8,769 nucleotides of DNA from an uncultured Chloroflexota bacterium. Lineage in GTDB: Bacteria > Chloroflexota > Anaerolineae > Aggregatilineales > Phototrophicaceae. The notes beneath the pieces were generated by a model. The model made no database searches. It saw nothing but the letters and a program-made list of their open reading frames with translations, and had not been told where the DNA came from. Shown here one piece after another: positions 6,167-8,769 of the stretch (the first letter of the stretch is position 1; every line of letters begins with the position of its first letter). Both the position numbers and the translations under genes were made by a program. The DNA is taken from assembly GCA_903904765.1 (NCBI GenBank), contig CAIVEA010000966.1, positions 1 to 8,769 of the forward strand. Reading direction: 5' to 3'.

Positions 6167-6718
6167 ATGCTCAAATATGTCCTACTCGGTGCGCTCAGCT
6201 ATCAACCGATGACGGGCTACCAGATCAAACAGTTCATAGACACCTCGGCGCAGCATTTCTGGTACGCCCAGACCAGCCAGATTTACCGCACGCTGGACCA
6301 GTTGAAGGCCGAAGGACTCCTCACTATCGAAGTAACACAGGCGGGCGGCGACTCCGATCGTCGTTTATTCACGCTCACTGAGGCCGGACGTGCTGACTTG
6401 CGCGACTGGCTGGCGCAACCTATGACCGAATTGCAGCCCACCAAAGACGCGCTGCTGGTACACCTGTTCTTCTCCGCGCAGATTGACAAAGAGACGGTGC
6501 TGACTCAGTTGCGGGTGCAACGCGCTTTGCATCAGCAGCAACTGAAGCTCCTGCGCGATGACATCAGCGCCATCATCCACACCAGCGCGGAACAGCACCC
6601 ACACCTGCGGCGCGATGCTCTGCTGTGGGACTCCGCCCGCCGTCAGGGAGAAATGATTGAAGAAACCCTCATTCGCTGGCTGGACGAAACCATTCAACGT
6701 ATCGAGGATGAATTTTAA
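6167..6718 (+). CDS. PadR-family transcriptional regulator
   Basis: This 183-residue protein is a two-domain (subfamily 1) PadR-type repressor. The N-terminal winged helix-turn-helix occupies about residues 4-80: LGALSYQPMTGYQI at the start, recognition helix SQIYRTLDQLKAEGLL at 37-52, and the wing ending in RRLFTLTEAG at 65-74. A helical C-terminal dimerisation domain (about 90-178, Vir_act_alpha_C type) follows. PadR proteins usually repress their own operon and are released by small molecules such as phenolic acids or drugs; the ligand here is unknown. The ATG at 6167 gives the canonical family start (MLKYVLLGAL), though its ribosome binding site is weak (TAGG, 7 nt upstream). It lies directly downstream of a three-half-site repeat and 21 nt before the hydrolase gene, its probable target. 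Confidence 0.93.
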   Translation: MLKYVLLGALSYQPMTGYQIKQFIDTSAQHFWYAQTSQIYRTLDQLKAEGLLTIEVTQAGGDSDRRLFTLTEAGRADLRDWLAQPMTELQPTKDALLVHLFFSAQIDKETVLTQLRVQRALHQQQLKLLRDDISAIIHTSAEQHPHLRRDALLWDSARRQGEMIEETLIRWLDETIQRIEDEF

Positions 6719-6739
6719 GCCGCTGCGAAAGGACTCTTG

Positions 6740-8521
6740 ATGAAGACCATCCGTGATCTGTTCGCCGGAGCGCCCGCACCGCACTACAAAGGCGTGACGG
6801 CCACCTCGCACTACATCCCCATGCCGGATGGCGTGCAAATTGCAGTGGATGTGATGTTGCCTGCGGGATTGCCCGTCACCACGCGCATTCCGGCGCTGCT
6901 GATTCTGGCGCGGTACTGGCGCAGTCTCGAACTTCGCATCCCCAACCCGCCCAACAAGGCGCTCATCGGCCCCCGTGAGCCGATTGGCGACGACCTCATC
7001 CCACGAGGGTTTGGGCTGGTGGTGGCAGATGTGCGCGGCACAGGTGCTTCGACGGGCATCAGCCTGTGTCCGTGGTCGGCGCAAGAGGTGGCGGATTATG
7101 CCCATATCGCCCGCTGGGTGCAGTCGCAAACGTGGTGTTCGGGCGCACTGGGTGCGTTCGGCATCTCTTACGAAGGCGCGTCGGCGCTGCGCTTGGCCGC
7201 CGTCGGCGTGGAGGGCGTAAAAGCCATCGTCCCGCAGGAGATCGAATACGATGTGTATACCGATGTGGCGCTCCCCGGCGGCCTGTTCAATCAGGCTTTC
7301 ATCAACGAATGGAACGCCAGCAACCAACTGCTGGACAATGGCAAGCCGTCTAAACTGTTCCCCTTCAGCGCCCGCCTACTCACGCGGGGCGTGCGTCCGG
7401 TGGCGGGGAATCGGGAACGGCTGATGCAGGCCATCCGCGACCATCAGGCCAACACCAACGTGTATCAGGCCATCCAGAACGTCACTTACCGTGATGATCT
7501 GTTCGGCAGCACCGGAGTCACGCTGGACGATTTCAGCGTCTTTCCACACCAGCAGGCCATCGAAGCGGGAGGCGCGGCCTTATTCTCGTGGGGGAGCTGG
7601 TTGGATGGCGCATCTGCCAGCGCCGCGCTGCGTACCTTTAATAGCTATCGCAACCCGCAGATCGCAGTCATCGGCGCATGGAAGCACGAGATGACCGCGC
7701 ACGGCAGCCCTTACCAACGTCCCCAAATCGCCCCCTCACCTGCACACGGTGAACAATGGGCGGCGCTGGCGCAGTTCTTCGCGCAGACGCTGGTGGACGA
7801 TCAGCCGCCGCAGGGCAAAACGCTGTTTTACTACACGCTGGGCGAAGAAGTATGGAAGCAAACAGCGGTCTGGCCGCTGCCCGGTGTGAAATCACAAACG
7901 TGGTATTTCCAGCCGGATAACAGCCTTGCGCCCGAACAGCCCGCCGCCGCCGCCCACCGCTACACGGTGGATTTCGAGGCGACTACTGGCCTGACCAACC
8001 GCTGGCACACGCAGATGGCGAAGCCGCTGGTCTACCCGGATCGCGCCCGCGCCGATGGGCGGTTGTTGACCTACACCTCAGCGCCGCTGACCGCCGATCT
8101 GGAACTAGCAGGCAGTCCGGTCATTCGCTTGCAGGTGGCTTCCAGTGAACCTGATGGCGCGTTCTTCGCCTATCTGGAAGCGGTGGACGCGAAAGGTGTG
8201 GTGCGTTACCTGACCGAAGGCCAGTTGCGCGGCATCCACCGCCGCCTGAGTAATCTACCCGCCCCCTACTGGACGGATGTGCCGCAGCATTCTTTCCGCC
8301 GTGCCGACAGCGCCCCCCTGCCACGCGGCGAAACGGTAGAACTGTGCTTCGGGCTGCAACCGTTATCGGCGCTGCTCCGGCGCGGCGAACGGTTGCGTGT
8401 GGCGCTGGCCGGCGCGGACAAAGATACTTTCGCCCGCGTTCCCGCACAGGGGACTCCAGCGTGGACGGTGCAATGCGGGGTGCAGGGGTCGCGCATCGAA
8501 CTGCCGGTGCTACCGCGCTAA
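6740..8521 (+). CDS. CocE/NonD-family alpha/beta hydrolase (X-Pro dipeptidyl-peptidase S15-like)
   Basis: This 593-residue serine hydrolase has the two-part build of the family: an alpha/beta-hydrolase domain with helical cap (about 15-330) and a C-terminal jelly-roll domain (about 365-593). The likely triad is Ser143 in GISYEG, Asp289 in WLDG and His316 in GAWKH. Tyr59 in the early ARYWRS segment is the expected oxyanion residue, and ADVRGTGAS (96-104) is the typical pre-nucleophile motif. Known members cleave esters or amides such as cocaine, beta-lactam precursors, amino-acid esters and X-Pro dipeptides; the substrate here cannot be read from sequence. There is no signal peptide or membrane segment, so it is probably cytoplasmic. 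AAAGGA at 6728-6733, 6 nt before the ATG at 6740, decides the start over a TTG at 6737. The 21-nt gap after padR implies co-transcription and PadR control. Confidence 0.93.
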   Translation: MKTIRDLFAGAPAPHYKGVTATSHYIPMPDGVQIAVDVMLPAGLPVTTRIPALLILARYWRSLELRIPNPPNKALIGPREPIGDDLIPRGFGLVVADVRGTGASTGISLCPWSAQEVADYAHIARWVQSQTWCSGALGAFGISYEGASALRLAAVGVEGVKAIVPQEIEYDVYTDVALPGGLFNQAFINEWNASNQLLDNGKPSKLFPFSARLLTRGVRPVAGNRERLMQAIRDHQANTNVYQAIQNVTYRDDLFGSTGVTLDDFSVFPHQQAIEAGGAALFSWGSWLDGASASAALRTFNSYRNPQIAVIGAWKHEMTAHGSPYQRPQIAPSPAHGEQWAALAQFFAQTLVDDQPPQGKTLFYYTLGEEVWKQTAVWPLPGVKSQTWYFQPDNSLAPEQPAAAAHRYTVDFEATTGLTNRWHTQMAKPLVYPDRARADGRLLTYTSAPLTADLELAGSPVIRLQVASSEPDGAFFAYLEAVDAKGVVRYLTEGQLRGIHRRLSNLPAPYWTDVPQHSFRRADSAPLPRGETVELCFGLQPLSALLRRGERLRVALAGADKDTFARVPAQGTPAWTVQCGVQGSRIELPVLPR

Positions 8522-8600
8522 AATCCTTTGCTTATCCCTCAAGTGGGAGCGCATTCTCTATCCCTACAGGCTGTGCAAAGCCGTCCTATACCCGGAATGC

Positions 8601-8630
8601 AATCGGGGCGCTGCAATGAGCGCCCCGATT
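8601..8630. terminator. Perfect 12-bp-stem hairpin between convergent genes
   Basis: AATCGGGGCGCT at 8601-8612 and its exact complement at 8619-8630 enclose a 6-nt loop. It lies between the hydrolase stop (8521) and the stop of the converging gene (8657-8659), where a two-way terminator is expected. Neither strand shows a clear U-run after the stem, so it is either a U-poor terminator or a 3'-end stability hairpin serving both transcripts. Confidence 0.55.
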
Positions 8631-8656
8631 GACTGAGGAGAGGGGAAGGATTGAGA

Positions 8657-8769
8657 TTACGAGTTCGGGACAACTGTCGCTTCGGGGGTGACCGCCGGAC
8701 AATTGCTATTCATGCAGTCCTGACCGTTCATGTCACCCATGCCACCCTGACCGTTCATACCACCCATGC
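8657..8769 (-). CDS. C-terminus of an unidentified Met/Gly/Asn-rich protein, 5' part outside window
   Basis: A minus-strand reading frame enters at the right edge and ends at TAA (8657-8659), giving 36 complete codons. The tail starts with two 9-residue units, MGGMNGQGG (8741-8767) and MGDMNGQDC (8714-8740), followed by a shorter MNSNC and then PAVTPEATVVPNS. The residues are Met, Gly, Asn, Gln and Cys rich, hydrophilic and probably disordered. The TPEAT ending resembles linkers of secreted proteins in Anaerolineae-type bacteria (an impression, not tested). Met- and Cys-rich repeats can bind copper or other soft metals, but nothing here proves that. The hairpin just downstream and the in-frame unit repetition support a real coding end. 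I do not recognise the family. Confidence 0.6.
   Translation of the reverse strand, partial: MGGMNGQGGMGDMNGQDCMNSNCPAVTPEATVVPNS

Noticed and set aside
6737..6739. TTG start of the hydrolase one codon before the ATG
   Set aside because: The ATG at 6740 is the stronger codon with AAAGGA at ideal spacing; the choice changes only one residue.
6365..7327. Minus-strand open frame of 320 codons across the padR-hydrolase junction
   Set aside because: It spans two well-supported plus-strand genes and their ribosome binding site, and shows no domain signature.

Overview
The window looks like a chromosomal segment from a moderately GC-rich free-living bacterium. Its left half (about 1-4266, minus strand) is the front of a respiratory complex I operon in the order nuoA-nuoB-nuoC-nuoD-nuoE-nuoF. 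nuoC and nuoD are separate genes, unlike the fused nuoCD of enterobacteria. nuoF runs off the left edge, so later subunits probably lie outside the window. The right half (4544-8521, plus strand) holds a CpaF/TadA-type secretion ATPase, then a PadR-family repressor closely followed by a CocE/NonD-type serine hydrolase. The tail of a further minus-strand gene enters at the right edge. The style of the proteins (NuoE/NuoF sequence, the proline/glutamate-rich CpaF N-terminus, a TPEAT-type tail at the right edge) suggests Chloroflexota. This is an impression from memory of such proteins and was not tested.

Layout: (1) 1-4266, nuoF to nuoA on the minus strand, driven by a near-consensus sigma-70-type promoter at 4321-4349. 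Three of the five gene junctions carry inverted repeats, and the nuoC/nuoD one has the full form of an intrinsic terminator (hairpin plus five U). (2) 4267-4543, a 277-bp divergent intergenic region with the nuo promoter on one side and the cpaF leader on the other. (3) 4544-6016, cpaF, closed by a clear intrinsic terminator, with no tadB/tadC partner following. (4) 6101-8521, a two-gene transcription unit: a PadR regulator behind a promoter overlaid with three evenly placed half-sites, and a hydrolase 21 bp downstream of it. (5) 8522-8656, a convergent intergenic region with a perfect 12-bp-stem hairpin, then the C-terminus of a Met/Gly/Asn-rich protein with a 9-residue tandem repeat.

How the parts work together: NuoE and NuoF form the NADH-oxidising input arm. 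NuoB, NuoC and NuoD form the connecting arm that ends at iron-sulfur cluster N2 and the quinone pocket, and NuoA is a membrane subunit beside that pocket. All cluster or quinone ligands that fall inside the window are present, so the enzyme looks functional. The PadR-hydrolase pair reads as a self-regulated detoxification or catabolic module with unknown substrate. I see no mobile element, CRISPR array, tRNA or rRNA. The least ordinary signals are the terminator inside the nuo operon, the three-half-site operator in front of padR, and the repeat tail at the right edge.
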